A stretch of 64,000 nucleotides of DNA, from the NCBI GenBank assembly GCA_003439945.1, contig QVRM01001090.1:26001-90000 (forward strand), given 5' to 3'. The position numbers and the translations under genes were made by a program. This DNA comes from Dermanyssus gallinae. Lineage: Eukaryota > Arthropoda > Arachnida > Mesostigmata > Dermanyssidae. Below the pieces are notes generated by a model. That model made no database searches and was not told the DNA's origin. It saw only the letters and a program-made list of their open reading frames with translations. Shown here in pieces: positions 46,048-58,659 of the stretch; within the stretch, counting starts at the first letter, position 1, and every line of letters begins with the position of its first letter.

Positions 46048-46105
<58 letters not shown>
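46048..46105. repeat. (TA)n microsatellite, 58 bp
   Basis: A pure TA array. Confidence 0.97.
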
Positions 46106-46108
<3 letters not shown>

Positions 46109-46927
46109 AAAAGAGATATCTATTTCGGTAGAGACAGAATAATGACGGCGGTGGGGGAGGGGAGAAAGACCGCGAAGGCAAGAAGAGAGGCATGATAAAA
46201 ACCAAAGGTTTTATTGTGTTATGGCGGACAAATGTACCATTAAAACGGTTGCATATCTGCATCTGGGTCTAAGTTTGCTAAATTGCTCAGTTGTTCCTCA
46301 TTCTTGTTCTCGTTACCGCTGGATGGATCGTCCCCGTTATGGCTTGCTCTCCGTGTGCGCATGGAGGTGCGAGCGCGTGTCTGTGCAGAGGTGTATGTAG
46401 AGCTGCTGCAAAGCTTTCGCAAGCAAGTGGGGCTTAGTCAGACAAATAGAGTTATTTGTTGCTACGTGCGTGTGCATTTAGGTCGTCGTCGTCTTTAAAC
46501 TAAATCAACAGCGAACGCAGCAGCGCCGTGGGATTAGATTGAGTGGGTCGTTTTACCACCGAGTTTGGGCGGTGAGGGCCATAACCAGCCATGCATGTCG
46601 CATTAGCAATCAAGAAATACGCGCGGAATCATAATGCGGCTTGCAACACAAGGAAGTGTACGTTAATGACACGCCTTAACGAAGTAACAGCAGTACTAAT
46701 GACTCGTTGTACTAATAGCTACTATAATTTTGTAACGATTATTATTACTCTGTGCAGAAAGACCAAGATGAAATTTTGAAAGAATAATAGATAGAAGGGC
46801 ACATTTTGAGCGTTTTGCTGCGTGAATGCCCGAAAATTAAAATGTCAAACGGGTTATAGCTGTCGTCTTATACACTTATGTCGGGATATTGGTGCTGCCA
46901 GAGAATACATGGTGCGACAATGCACCT

Positions 46928-47122
46928 AAAAAAATCCTTTCGGGGCTGACTCCCAGCCAAGATTTAACGTCCATGGGACTGCTTTTGGCATTGCTTCATA
47001 GATGCATCAGGACCCCCATAAATACAAATGTGCAACGGTGGGGCTCAAACCCGCGCACCTATGTGTCTCCTCCGGTCGCGAGGCGCAGACGCATGCCACC
47101 ACGCCACCGGGCTTGACGCGAA
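46928..47122 (-). mobile_element. SINE family B, copy 2, with target duplication
   Basis: Read on the minus strand it has the A-box-like TGGCGTGGTGG, a B-box-like GGTTTGAGCCC and the same body as the 23.6-kb copy, ending in GGATTTTTTT. It is bracketed by AATGCACCT on both sides (46,919-46,927 and 47,123-47,131), the expected duplicated target. The surrounding sequence recurs without the SINE near 47.6 kb, giving a related empty site. Confidence 0.87.
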
Positions 47123-47591
47123 AATGCACCTGTCGAGGTCGGTTCGAACATTGACTTGACGTTTAACTCATGACGATGAACCAAATTCACTGAAGCTAAT
47201 ATGCACGGGTATCGTCGGATGTCATAGCCCGCCGCCAACGAGATGCGCAAACTATTCTCTTCTGAGGCGGGGGAGGAGTGGAGGTACGGGGTGGCTTGTG
47301 GGGTAATAGTACGTAGACAACGGAAGGTCAAAGCGTGCCGGAGGTAATTGAATGGATAGACGAAAGACGCAGCAACGTAGAGCTTACCTGTTGTCCACCC
47401 ACTCGACGCGGCTGATTAAGGCCGGCCGAGGGCAACGAACGACACTGCTGGATCAAGACGCTAGCGGAGGCAGCATAACCTACGAGCCGTTGTCCATTGT
47501 TGTGGAACAAGCGGCAAAACAGACGTTTTCTGTTGTTATCGTCATTGATTATGTTGTTATTGTTGTTATTATTATTATTATTATTATTGGA

Positions 47592-47760
47592 AAGAACATG
47601 GTAAGACAACGCACCTGTCAATGTTGAATCAAATTTTGACGTTTAGCTAAGACGATAAACCTGTTTAATCCAGACACCCTTTGATGTGGATTGAACAGGT
47701 TTATCGTCTGTTCTAACAGCAGAAGGGCATGCTGCTGTTAAACGTTCAGTCAGCTTGGAT
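47592..47760 (+). repeat. Unnamed dispersed repeat with internal hairpin
   Basis: ACATGGTAAGACAACGCACC and the following 60 bases resemble the sequence that flanks SINE-B copy 2 (46,908-46,927 joined to 47,125-47,190). It contains a hairpin with 23-bp arms and a second small hairpin (TAACAGCAG against CTGCTGTTA). Boundaries are approximate and the family is not recognised. Confidence 0.55.
47650..47709. repeat. 60-bp hairpin, 23-bp arms
   Basis: AGACGATAAACCTGTT starts the left arm. The right arm is its reverse complement over 23 bases with a single T/C difference that would be a G-U pair in RNA. The loop is 14 bases. Confidence 0.85.
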
Positions 47761-48911
47761 CACTTATAAACTCTACCGATCGGTTCCTCACATATAAGGT
47801 TAACGCCAACAACAGAAACGCCGCCTACGTTAATGAATTTGACTGCTTAGCCGTTAAGCTCCAGTTTTAATTCGTTTGTGTACCGGCGATGAAATGTGGG
47901 CTATCTAAGATATTTTGGTCGAATGGCGTTTGTAGTTCTCTTAGTTAGCTCAGGAAGAGAGTTACACACTGAAAAGAGCTATATTATACTTCTTGTAAAC
48001 TATCAAGAGGCTCCGTTCACTTTAAGCCTCTTGAAACAAATATTTACAGTAAATTCCTCAGAATTAAAAAACAAACGTTATTAGTTTTCCCAAAAAAATC
48101 AGGGAAACTCATTGTACAACAACCGTGTTTTTCGGATCCTGCACTTTTAGATGATAATTTATTCTTCTCGTCCAAAACCCTTCACCAGAGAAAAGTGCAA
48201 GCTTTCGGAAGAGATGGACACTGCAATGCAATCCTTGCTTAACCCCAGAAACTAAGACTCCTATAAAGGAATAGACATCGAAAGGGGAAAAAGCTACTCT
48301 CGTGACACGTTTAAGACACTACTACTCTTTAAGATACTACTCTCTCGCTGTAGGTGATCAGCAGCCATGCACAAACAGCCATGTTTTTCTATTTTTCATC
48401 GTGCAAAAAGATGGACCACAATAAATATCCTTTCTACGAAGGTCCGACGAGATCAAGTGCGTTTCATTTTGTCACTTACGACACTTAGTCCTGAACGCTA
48501 TTGAGTGTGCGGGGCCTTACGTCCTACGTGCGGCGGTAACTGCGTGCCGAAGTAATCGAATGACTGGACGAGGGCGGGCCTAGAAACGTAGGACCTTGTA
48601 TTAGGCCAGTCGACACGGCTGATTACCCCCAGCCGAGAACAACGAACGAGTTTACCGGATCACGACACTAATGCAGAGAGCATGGTCTATGATCTCTTGC
48701 CGCCCACTCTGTTGTGAACGAGCAGCGAAACGGATCCTGTTTGTCGTTACTGTTATTGGCACTGTGGTAATTGTTGTTATTGCTGTTGTTAGTCTAGCAT
48801 CTATCCTATCCTACTGTCCATTTGAGGACTACTATCACTCGTCGCCAATGCACCCCTTGGGGTCGAAAAAGAAGCCGTGGCAGTGCTGGCTATAGAGTAT
48901 GGAATGTAAGT

Positions 48912-49031
48912 TCTATAATAGAATAGAATGTATTTTCTATGATAGAAGATAATACAATGTCTATAATAGAAGGCAATGTAGCGTCTATAATAGAATAGAA
49001 TGTAAGTTCTTTAATAGAGGATAACGCAATT
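48912..49031. repeat. 24-bp minisatellite, five diverged units
   Basis: Units start with TCTATAATAGAATAGAATGT or close variants. Confidence 0.75.
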
Positions 49032-49329
49032 TCGACAGCACTCCTATGTTATAGCGGAGCCCGCAGTACGGTTCTGAACGCTGGCGTTAGGTCAATGGGC
49101 ATACTCTGGTCACTATTCGTATTATGCTGGTTCAACGCAGAGCCAAATGTTGAACTTTGTATTGAAAATCCTGTTCGTAGGCCAACCAGCCTGCGCTTGA
49201 TATGGAACGGTGGTGCCGGACAAAGGAGTCTTCAAGGGGCGTGTGTGATTCGATTGTCTTTTTGTCTTCTACTACGTTAGTAATAGGGCAAACGATGCGT
49301 AATGTTGCATTTGCTTGGAGTTCAATTAA

Positions 49330-50340
49330 AGGAGCAACAAATCTGCTTATGGTGATTACGCAGTGTCCCGATACACCGTGTACACGTGGTAGTGTAGATT
49401 TTGCAACGGTCGTAAAAAGACTGAAGATGACCACTGTTCTGGAACACCTTCGTCGATAACGACAATAACAGAAGAAAAACGCTGAACACGTTTATGGTGT
49501 CATACTCGACAATTGCCGAATTTGTATCAGGGAGATAGCTCAAGAATTTATGATATATTATGGATTAGCTGTACTAAATTCTTCACCGATATGTTATGCG
49601 TCTGAAACGAGTGGCAGCAAAATTCCGAAAAATTCCAGCTATTGGACGTCCGTCAGGAAATGCCAGAGTTGTGCCGTTGAGGCCATAGCAGGTGGCCCTG
49701 GATTGCTTCAGAAAGTGATTACAGGAGTCAAGTTAAGGATCTGTGGTTACGACATCGAGACCAAGGCTCAATCTTCCCAGTGGTGTTTCTAAGGAGAAAG
49801 TCGATCGCAGAATTTCAGAAAGAGCAGATCCAACACCAGTACTCATTTGACTGTTTTTTTAGTTTTATCCGGGAATTATCCCAAACAAATGTTTGCCGCA
49901 TAATTCTGCGATCAATGAGCAATACTACCGCGATATTAGGAGAGGATTGCGCGAGCATGTCCAATAAAAGACGCCTGAACTCCGGGCAAGCAACTCTTGG
50001 ATCCTTCACCACGACAACGCACCGGTACACACATCGTTACTGATTTCGTATTATTTTGATAAGAATTTCAAAAGTTTGATTTTTATATTTCCCTATTTTT
50101 CGGACATGGTCCTGTGCGACCTCTTCCTGTCCCCATAAATAAAAAGAAAATAAACAAAAAACGTTTCGAGAGTATAGAGGAGATTAATAAAAAATCACAA
50201 GAGCATCCCAACTCGACTCCGAACGACCCGTTAATTTTTTTTAAAGAGTTTGGCAGAAGGCAGCACAATTGCATTGCATCAAACGGGAGCTATTTTGAAG
50301 AGAATTTTAACAATACTTTAGATCATTTAATAAATAGACT
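49330..50340 (+). pseudogene. Decayed mariner transposase, copy M4
   Basis: Broken + strand frames give GTPSSITTITEEKR (N-terminal linker), LLQKVITGVKLRICGYDIET (first catalytic region, the D and E lost), HHDNAPVHTSLL (second region intact), [10 protein letters not shown] (third region) and [12 protein letters not shown] followed by a YFEEN C-terminus. Several stops and frameshifts interrupt it. Wording differs from the mariner at 13-14 kb, so it is another subfamily. A (TA)n array begins about 30 bases beyond its end. Confidence 0.75.
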
Positions 50341-50372
50341 TCTTTTTGATAAATGCGTATTCAAACGTTTCG

Positions 50373-50514
<142 letters not shown>

Positions 50515-50707
50515 TGGCATTACATTACAACATTGGCCATACATTGGCAGCAGAAGTGCTCACGTCTGTTAAACGGTTGCTCCTCATGGTGGCAGTTGCT
50601 TTGACGCCTTAGGGCTATAATGATGGACGACCCTCATGAGTTCATCATTACCATCGTCATAATGATGACAGTGTTTTTTGTTCACTGATGATTGCAGTCG
50701 CAGTTTA

Positions 50708-50770
50708 CGTGATTGTTGTTGTTGTCACAATTTTTGTTGTTGTTGTTGTTGTCACGATTGTTGTACTTGT
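50708..50770 (+). repeat. TTG-rich tract upstream of exon 13
   Basis: TTGTTGTTGTCACAATTTTTGTTGTTGTTG-type sequence ends about 65 bases before the exon 13 acceptor. Confidence 0.88.
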
Positions 50771-50833
50771 TGCATGTCGACACGTTGGACTAATTCCACC
50801 TCTCTGATGCGTTGTCGGCATTGTGATGGGCAG

Positions 50834-51062
50834 GAATTGAATGTGAACGAAGCGCCGGTAATTTGTACGCTCGTGGACAGCCCGCAGCCCGGGGTCGACA
50901 ATAAGATCTGCGTCGGCTACCGACATCAGTTCGACCTGATCAACGAGAAGACGGGCGAAGCGATGCGACTGCTCAGCCTCGACAAGGTCGAACGGCTTCA
51001 CCTGGTGACAGCTCTCGACATCTACGAAGACGACGAGGCCGAGCTTCTTCTCTGCTATAATC
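50834..51062 (+). CDS. GARNL3: GARNL3-like gene, visible exon 13 (CNH domain)
   Basis: The longest complete exon, 76 codons and one base: ELNVNEAPVICTLVDSPQPG, VDNKICVGYRHQFDLINEKT, GEAMRLLSLDKVERLHLVTA and LDIYEDDEAELLLCYN. ICVxYRHQFDxxNExTGEAxRL, AxDxYEDxEAxLLLCYN match GARNL3 very closely. The acceptor (GCATTGTGATGGGCAG) has hardly any polypyrimidine tract. The donor is GTTAGT. It forms late blades of the CNH propeller. Confidence 0.95.
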
Positions 51063-51089
51063 GTTAGTCATCAACCTACATGTTACATG

Positions 51090-51240
51090 GTGTTATTGTT
51101 GTTGTCATCGTTGTTTCACTTGCACGGTTGCTGTTTAAACGTTGTAATTGATCGTTGTTATCACCGTTGTTCTCGTTGTTATTGTTGCTCTCCTGATTGC
51201 TGTTTTTGTTGTTGTTGTTGTTGTCGTGGTTGTTGTTATT
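51090..51240 (+). repeat. TTG-rich tract downstream of exon 13
   Basis: Imperfect TTG triplets on the sense strand. With the tract upstream they bracket exon 13. Confidence 0.85.
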
Positions 51241-51961
51241 GCTTCCCTGATGCTCTTGTTACATTGCATCAGGCGACCGAATGTTAGACTTTGCAAAATA
51301 TGAGGCCATACTGCTCTCGTTCTGAGATAACGTTGTGTGCCGGTCAGCAGAATCTTATCGTTTGCCTGCTAAAATAAGTTGGGCCAAATGATATATAAAG
51401 TAGTTATTGCCTTTTGTCTTGGCGAACAACAAACTGCATGTCGTTGAAAGCTCATTCCTCCACAACGGTTACGGATTTGCCTCCAGTAGGCCGAAGAAGC
51501 GGGGGTGAAGGGGGTGGGGGGGGGGATAGATGTTGCTAATTTTGATGGACAGTTTAGAGAAGCAGCTGAAGAGCGCCTTTTCGGTCCAGAACATGCCCAT
51601 CAGTGTCACCCCACCTGTTCGACGACTTTTGACGTCTCTAAGGATAGACGCAGACTGGAAAAGGCAGGGCGGTTGTTTCTCTCCCTTTCTTACTATCTTA
51701 CTATTGGAGAAATATGGCTCTATTCATTTCTCTCTCTCTCTCGCCCTTGACTCGGACGCTGAACCATGTCTGAGCGGAGTAGTTGGAAAAGCAGAAGTGG
51801 TGTTCATTGTTCATAGCTCGTAGAGCGCTGAGAGTATACTCCATCCGTTCGTTTGTCGATGAGAACGTTCGAGGCGACCTCTTCTTCTTTGGCCGACTTC
51901 AGACCAAGGATTGGGGAACTAAAATTCGATTTACGCTAAAATAACGACTTTGTCCGTAGGT

Positions 51962-51964
<3 letters not shown>

Positions 51965-52003
<39 letters not shown>
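51965..52003. repeat. (TA)n microsatellite, 39 bp
   Basis: A pure TA array. Confidence 0.96.
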
Positions 52004-52005
<2 letters not shown>

Positions 52006-52859
52006 GTAATAAAACCCAGCTTTGGTTAACTGATCATGTGATTTAATGAAGGTGATACGTTTTGGCTCGAAAGACATCTATTTGTCTCCAAATTAAGTTG
52101 AGTTTTAAGCCTCTAGGGATCCCCATACAATCCTACGTCAACTCTGGTTGCATTCTCATTAGCTCATATAGAGGATTAACTTCTAAAAGTATTTAATCTA
52201 TTCAGATCAGATTAGACGGATCTAATAAGGCGTAGACCGGCACAACGACGCTAACGTAATATTCTCCTCGACCGAGTTATTAGATAAGGTTTATCCTTAC
52301 GACCAATAGAATGCTTCTCGGATTCTCTGTCACAGTACTTGATAACTGAACTTAAAAACGCAACATTTTTTCAACGGGCCTACTCAAGTATTATTATTAT
52401 TATTTCAAGCATGAGAGTAGCCGGAGGTATTTCCTGTGAATATTGGCAGGAAACCTAGCATGAAACAAAATCGTTAATTTGTTAACTCATGGGCTTCTTT
52501 AAAAGACTGAACTGAATTGAGAGAGACTACGTGTAAGTAAAATAACGGACTTGTAGTAACAGATTAGCAGTAATAGCATAAGAAATACAAGTCAGAACGC
52601 TGGCGCTTGCCAATAATGCAAATGAAGTACAATCAATTCTTGCTTTACAAGATCTAACACTGCGTCCGCAGAAACTGTTCACGTCAGAAATAAGGAGTCC
52701 GATAACTTACTGAGGAGGCTGACTCATACATAACGTACGATGATGGTCTAACGGTATGAACCCGTTTGAATTTCCCTTTTTGAAATGTCCTTCTTCGTAT
52801 TGCTCTTTCGATGTGCGATCTTTATTTGCAACCTTTTGTTAATAAATACGTTTCTACGC

Positions 52860-53010
52860 GTTCACCATGTCTTCTCTGGCCATCCATTCCATAACAGCCT
52901 GCCCCCTGCTATTGGTTTCCTTCCAACCCCCCCCCCCCAACCCCACACGCGCGACGCAGCGTTGAAGTCACCGGTAAAGATAACCAGCGGCTCCAAACTG
53001 GCCCGCGCGT
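52860..53010 (-). pseudogene. Short LINE endonuclease fragment
   Basis: On the minus strand LVIFTGDFNAASRVWG appears, closely like the VVVTGDFNAASETWG of the LINE at 20.4-23.5 kb. It is followed by a poly-G run (C on the + strand) and RLLWNGWPEKT. Only about 50 codons can be claimed. Confidence 0.55.
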
Positions 53011-53307
53011 TTCTACGCGTTCAGATATGACGAAATGGCCCTATGGCGGCGAGTTTACCCCAGTGAGGTTTTGATTTACGTCGAACCAAGCCTCTTAATT
53101 TTGGGATGTACCTCCGAATCGGCTTAAACGCTGAGCGACAAAACTCGTCTGCAACAAACCTATTTTGGATTCCAGTGTGCTCTGTATTTTTGTATTCCAG
53201 TGTGTTCAGGATATTTGAACAGACAAATAGTACAAAGAACCTGCGCCGTGGTACTATTAGGTCTGGAAAACAACGCCCTATGTTTATGTCACTTGGACAA
53301 GTGACAC

Positions 53308-53310
<3 letters not shown>

Positions 53311-53341
<31 letters not shown>
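53311..53341. repeat. (TA)n microsatellite, 31 bp
   Basis: A pure TA array. Confidence 0.96.
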
Positions 53342-53343
<2 letters not shown>

Positions 53344-53911
53344 TCCTTGCAATATAAAAGTTGGTCAGACTGTACAAACTCCCCATAATAACACTCCGCC
53401 AGTTCCAACTCCTGACTGTTAGGCAAGGCATACAATACTGAGCACATGACGACGAACTACCGTTGCCATATTGTCGGTGTGGGTTTATTCGAGTATTGTA
53501 GTTTCTTTGATCGTAATTTGGTTTGATCATTGTCGCTGAATTCCAACTGGCCGAACTGACCAGTAATGCCCACTTTGTGCTATTAATTGGATGCATTCCG
53601 TTGTGGCTTAATATGCATAATGAACGAGTGACCACTACACGAAGCAGACCTCCCTATGGTTGAATCAGGTCCGGGGTCAGCCGTTGCATTTCGCTGTGAT
53701 AGATTTTTGCCCCGCACTAGTGTGGGTCTAGCCTCATAGCAAAAGAAGTGTATGTATATGAAACTAGGCTTTAACAAATGTATTTATACAGAAAATATTT
53801 ATCCAATAATGAGTATTTTTATCATTGTAAATGATTGTAATATTAAGCGAATTATCCATCTATCGAAAAGTATTAATTGGGTTTGGATCCGCAGCCTTGT
53901 ACGTCGGTGTA

Positions 53912-53974
<63 letters not shown>

Positions 53975-53981
53975 TATATAC
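53912..53981. repeat. (TA)n microsatellite with ACAC interruptions, 70 bp
   Basis: Three TA blocks separated by CAC and CACAC. Confidence 0.95.
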
Positions 53982-54673
53982 ATGATTACGACTGGTTACG
54001 CGCTAGAAGTGCATGTCACTGTGACGGCCGCAAGAACGTTGTTGTTCTTGCTCCGGTCATACTACTACTACTACTCCTTGACGTCTACATCAACCGAAAC
54101 GCTAGCGTGAGGGCGCTTGAAGTTGTATACCCCTCATGCAATTATCGCCACTGCGCGCCCTGTTGCCGCAACGAAGCTCCTGCCCTCGAAGCGGATAAGA
54201 GCTCTTCAGTACGCCGAGTCCTTTTACCTCGGCACTGCCTCGGCTTGCCTATGGTCCTACTACTGTCGACTCGATCTCATTCCGCCCTGTTTGTTGTACC
54301 AGCTTCCCTCTAGAAAACGGACTTTTCCGGTTCAGCCCACGAGAGAGGCCGGCATTCGCATGTGACTCCTCGTGGGCTTGACCAGAACGTCCTCCTCGAG
54401 TACAGCGCGTACGCAAGTTCGAGTGTGTGCGTACTGTCTTCGCTTGTTCGCTTAGCGATTGCGTTTGCAACGAAAATAGTACTTGTTGGTCTATATCCTA
54501 TGATCAACCGCACTCACCGTAGGATAGCTATACATCTGCAGTCGAAATGACTACAAGGGCCAACGTATGCATTCGAACAGAGTAAGCGTTGTTGGCTCTC
54601 CACACTCTAACCACACCCAAACACATGCGTTTCGTTTGCTTTGCTGCCTCTGTGACATGTCTGCTGATTACAG

Positions 54674-54754
54674 ATACGACGCACTTCCAGAAACTCCAGG
54701 AGGAGACCACAAATGCGTTCGATTTCCAGTGGAACGCGATGCCTGAAGGAGTCG
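54674..54754 (+). CDS. GARNL3: GARNL3-like gene, visible exon 14 (CNH domain)
   Basis: Two bases complete a His codon, then 26 codons and one base: TTHFQKLQEETTNAFDFQWN and AMPEGV. FDFQWNxxPxxV aligns with the DFQFCWNQAPYAIV part of human GARNL3. The segment before it is variable between phyla. The acceptor is GATTACAG and the donor GTACGT. It is the smallest exon and rests on conservation of FDFQWN plus perfect phase agreement with exons 13 and 15. Confidence 0.88.
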
Positions 54755-55211
54755 GTACGTACGCAGAACATTTTGTTATTCCGGCACCCCCGTTATTTTT
54801 ACACGCCGGTAAACAATACATGTATGTACTTTATGCTCGTGCAACAGCAGCATTGCGACGTCTGTGTCATCTGTGCACGTTTTCACCCCACATTGTAGTT
54901 ACTGCTTTCGGATGCACTTTAGGGTGAACTTCAACTGCCGTGCAAGGTTGCATTGAGTAAGGCCAAACTCTGAATGTGACGGGCCACTAGAAGATAGAGA
55001 GCCGGGAGACTTTGTAGGTACATCGTTCCGCGATAATCCTAGCCCTGACAAACAACGTGAAACTGCCTATTATAGCTGGTCTGGCCTCTTCGGATTGTTC
55101 ACTTTTTCAGAAAGATTTCCTATAGATTGCGTGGATACGCGTTTATGGGCATTCTTAGAAAGCAATATTAGAGGGCTAAATTTATTAATAAATCACTGTA
55201 ATATTAATGTG

Positions 55212-55250
<39 letters not shown>

Positions 55251-55251
55251 C
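55212..55251. repeat. Poly(A)-(TA)n tract
   Basis: Nine A bases followed by about 23 bases of TA and TTTATATA. Confidence 0.92.
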
Positions 55252-55731
55252 AAGGACGATCTCGTTATCTGTTTTTCCGCTTTGCTTCATTCCCCTACCC
55301 GCCCCATTCGATGTTGAAGCGCCTACTAAATGCTTCTCGTAAAGACGAGAAGCGCGGAGGCCAGCATCTCCGCCTATTTCCGCCGCTCGTAAACGAATCG
55401 CCTTGGCCGGCTTATAGTTTGGCCCTGCCGCCACCGCGACTGCTAAGTGGTATGAGGTCGGAGGAAGGCGGAAGGCCCCCACGAGGTGGTCGTCTCCGCT
55501 CGTGGGAGACAGCCAGCTCCATCACAGGGGGGGGGGGGCGAATATCATCATATCATGGTCGTCGTCCATGTCTTCGTCCATCCATTGCCGTGTGACCGGG
55601 GCAATACCGACGTCGCACAGCGCAGGCTCTCATTTCTGCTGAGAGAAACTTTGGCACTTAACACGTTTTGTTGTTAATGTCTCTAAGGGGTCGTCGTTCG
55701 CATTTTCGTCGTCGTTTGCGGCCGGTCTATT

Positions 55732-55798
55732 TACTCTCTCTCTCTCTCTCCCTGTTTCCCTCTCTCTCTCTCTCTCTGTGTCTCTCAGTTCCCCTGTC
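55732..55798 (+). repeat. (CT)n-rich tract
   Basis: CTCTCTCTC stretches interrupted by CCTGTTTCC and GTG. Confidence 0.9.
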
Positions 55799-58659
55799 TT
55801 TCTGTCTGTCTGCCGGCCTAACTGCGTATCATCATTCTGTGCTCCGTGTCTATCAAGCTGTTTGACTTCTATCCGTTGTTGCCTCCGCCAGACTTGCGGT
55901 CTCCTACTATATATATTGCCATTGAATTGTTGCGATATTATTAATAGCAGCCGTTGTATGGGTAACAATATTTGTGGGGGTTGCAGTAATAGAGGTGTAA
56001 TAGTAGTAATACAATTCATATCTAGCTGGTGGAAGGCATCATGAGGAGGCAAAAGCGAGGAGCTGAAATGAGGACGAGCCGACAACAAGATGGAACGGCG
56101 GCCCGAAGACCAACATGAGGGAAGAAACAATGATAAGCGGAGCAACCCAATAGGGTCATCATTCTTCCATCTTGAGGCTTCGTCTCGGCCGGCCCTCGGC
56201 GGCCGCACAGCGAGTACGCAGACGGCCAGCATACGGTTCGCAGCGTGCCGACTTTCCAATAGAACTGATTGGTCGTATCACTTGTGACGACACTCGTCTA
56301 CTTCCAGCTCGATCTCAATCAGCCAACTGGCCAGAGAGAGAGCAGACGAAAGAGAGAGAGAGAAATAAATGCCGGTATGCCGGTAAGCCGTGCTTGCTTA
56401 GACGTAATCGAGTCGATGCTGGCGTAACCCTGTTCTGCCTCGCTTGCCTCTCTTGGGACCTTTCGTTCAGGCGCAATTGCGTGCGTTTCGTCTTCAGCCC
56501 GTTACGCTAACTGGTGTGGCCGCCACCAACCTCACCGACCGTACGATATGGCCTGGGCTAGGAGCGTTTCGTTAGCCAGGAGGCATGAGATCGTGGAGAC
56601 CCGCGCGTAACGCTGCCGCACTTCCAAACGGACCTTCGGGTTTGGCAACGATTGCTACTAACTCTAGGCTCTCTAGTAATGAACGAATGTGACATTGATC
56701 GATGGCGCCAGCAATACGCTGTATATATCCTCAAAATAGATCACCGATTTATATCTCCCTTCTGTAGCTCACTACTGTACCTGCTGCCACACATGGAGAG
56801 GTATTCTCAATCATCAAGCATCGATCCCACATATCGAAGAGCGCTAAAAGACCAAATTTTGATAATCGCATCTGGCCCTGTACCATCTATACTGTGTAAA
56901 TGCCATCCACCCGTTGAGTGTTGTATAGGTCCACGGTGAGGCCTATGTACACCTGGCTGGCCCTCGCTAAGTCTGTTGTGGCATTTGCAACCTAATGTTG
57001 GTCTCTATGGACGTCCGTTCTCTGGCATTTGCACATTTGGCATTTAGGGTATCTTACCTGCGCGCGTCGATGACTGTGTCTCGGCAATGTAATGCGTCAG
57101 TAATACATTGGGCTTCTCTAGCGCTTAAAGTGAACCAACCCAGTCAACTTCTCATACAGGCCACGCCAGCATTATTGATGAACGTTTTGGCCGCTACTAT
57201 CGGCATCTAGTTGTCGTTAGTCTATACATAGTATACCGAAATGTCGTAATGCATACAGTTGCATACGACGCAGATCGCGTTTCTACGGCGTCTCGTAGGT
57301 AGTTCAGAACCTCTATTGAAGAGAAGAATTTTCACCGACTTGGTGTATCCGACCGGCGCAAGGCAACCGTTCTCTCTTCAGTTATTCAAGAGGAGAACGC
57401 CTAAATCTCAGGCTAGTGTACTGCTAAAGTGTCTGCAGTTCAGTTATAAACAACATCGGTACACCGGTATTTGCTGTTCTACCAAGTATTGCTTCCGTCC
57501 TAAGCCACGCCATTTCGCACGCCATTCGAAACCAATCTTCGAAAATTGCATAGCATGCTTCCGAAGTTTGCCAATCTGCAATTATGAGGTGGCTGTTTTG
57601 TGCTGCAGGCAGCACAAGTGATTACCGACAACCAGCGTTGTCGTAATGATCGAAACGTCGCTGTCGATTGTTTACGTCGCTGAAGTTCGCCTAAGATCGG
57701 CGCCGCCTAAAAACGCCACAACCGCGTCCTATGCTACACTAGGAAGCAGTTGTGCTTTCAGGGAGTTTATAGGGAGCGTGGATAGTATTTGATCGGACGG
57801 AGGGTTTCCGGTAGCAGTCATAGTAGTGGTAGTAGCAGTTTCCGGCACTGCCCATCTTAGTGTTGGCAGCTTAGTTTCAGTTCAGCGTTCCCCACTCTGC
57901 TTGAACACGGCATAGTCGCTAGCCTAGAGCAATTCGCCTGTGGGAAGACCTAGACATGACTCACGGCGTGTCGTCGCGTCATGGTTCATCACTCATATTA
58001 GCTGCTGAACTCTATAGGCATGAAGTGCGACCGCGCGACTGCGAATTGACTCGATTGCCGACTTTCGAGTCCGATATACTTCGCACGTCGTGACGAGTCA
58101 TAACAACAAGGAAAGCGAAGGCTAGGATATTTCAGAGGTTTCAGGCCAAATACAATTCGTTTCTCCAGCCATTCACGAACGGAGTCGGTGGGAAATCCTA
58201 TACGTGCTAACTCATGTTCAAACTTTCCGCCGTTTGTATGTGTATGTGATGCTCGTGGCTCAACTGAATTCCAAGAAGTGGGATGAAACGCATAGAGTAC
58301 GCAGTCCAATTTGGGCTCTCTATTAAAAGACCCTCTCTAAGACATGCAAATATGACGAATTTTCTGTGTTTTTGAAAGCATTTAGCAATACTTTCGTCGT
58401 GCTATTTTATTTGTCGAGAAACGTTTGCCTCGCACCTGTTGAATAAAGCTGCTGAATCAGTTGCTGCCCATTGGCCGAGGAGGTCCTCGCGGAAAGACGT
58501 ATTCATTTAGTGCCTTGAATCGCCGAATGGTTCGCAGTTTTGGAAATATGATGAGCGGTCTTTACTTAGACTGCCCGATGTTAAATCGCTTTTTATAGCT
58601 AACTTGGTGCATAGTTTTGCATGCTTTAATGGCTGTTTTGCCTTTTGCTCCTTCAACAG

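Larger units (their letters stand above)
51063..54673 (+). other. Intron 13 of GARNL3-like gene
   Basis: A 3.6-kb intron. A TTG-rich tract lies 30-180 bases after the donor. Three (TA)n arrays and a small LINE endonuclease fragment follow. The 204-codon minus-strand open frame at 53.0-53.6 kb spans a TA array and resembles nothing I recognise. Confidence 0.82.
54755..58659 (+). other. Intron 14 of GARNL3-like gene
   Basis: A 3.9-kb intron. It has a TA array next to an A run at 55.2 kb, a G run near 55,528 and a CT-rich stretch with GA runs near 55.73-55.80 and 56.33 kb. No transposon signature was found. The longest frame (209 codons, minus strand, 55.6-56.3 kb) includes the CT repeat and is not credible. 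Confidence 0.82.

Noticed and set aside
53021..53635. Minus-strand open frame of 204 codons in intron 13
   Set aside because: It runs through a TA microsatellite (Ile-Tyr repeats) and shows no known motif.
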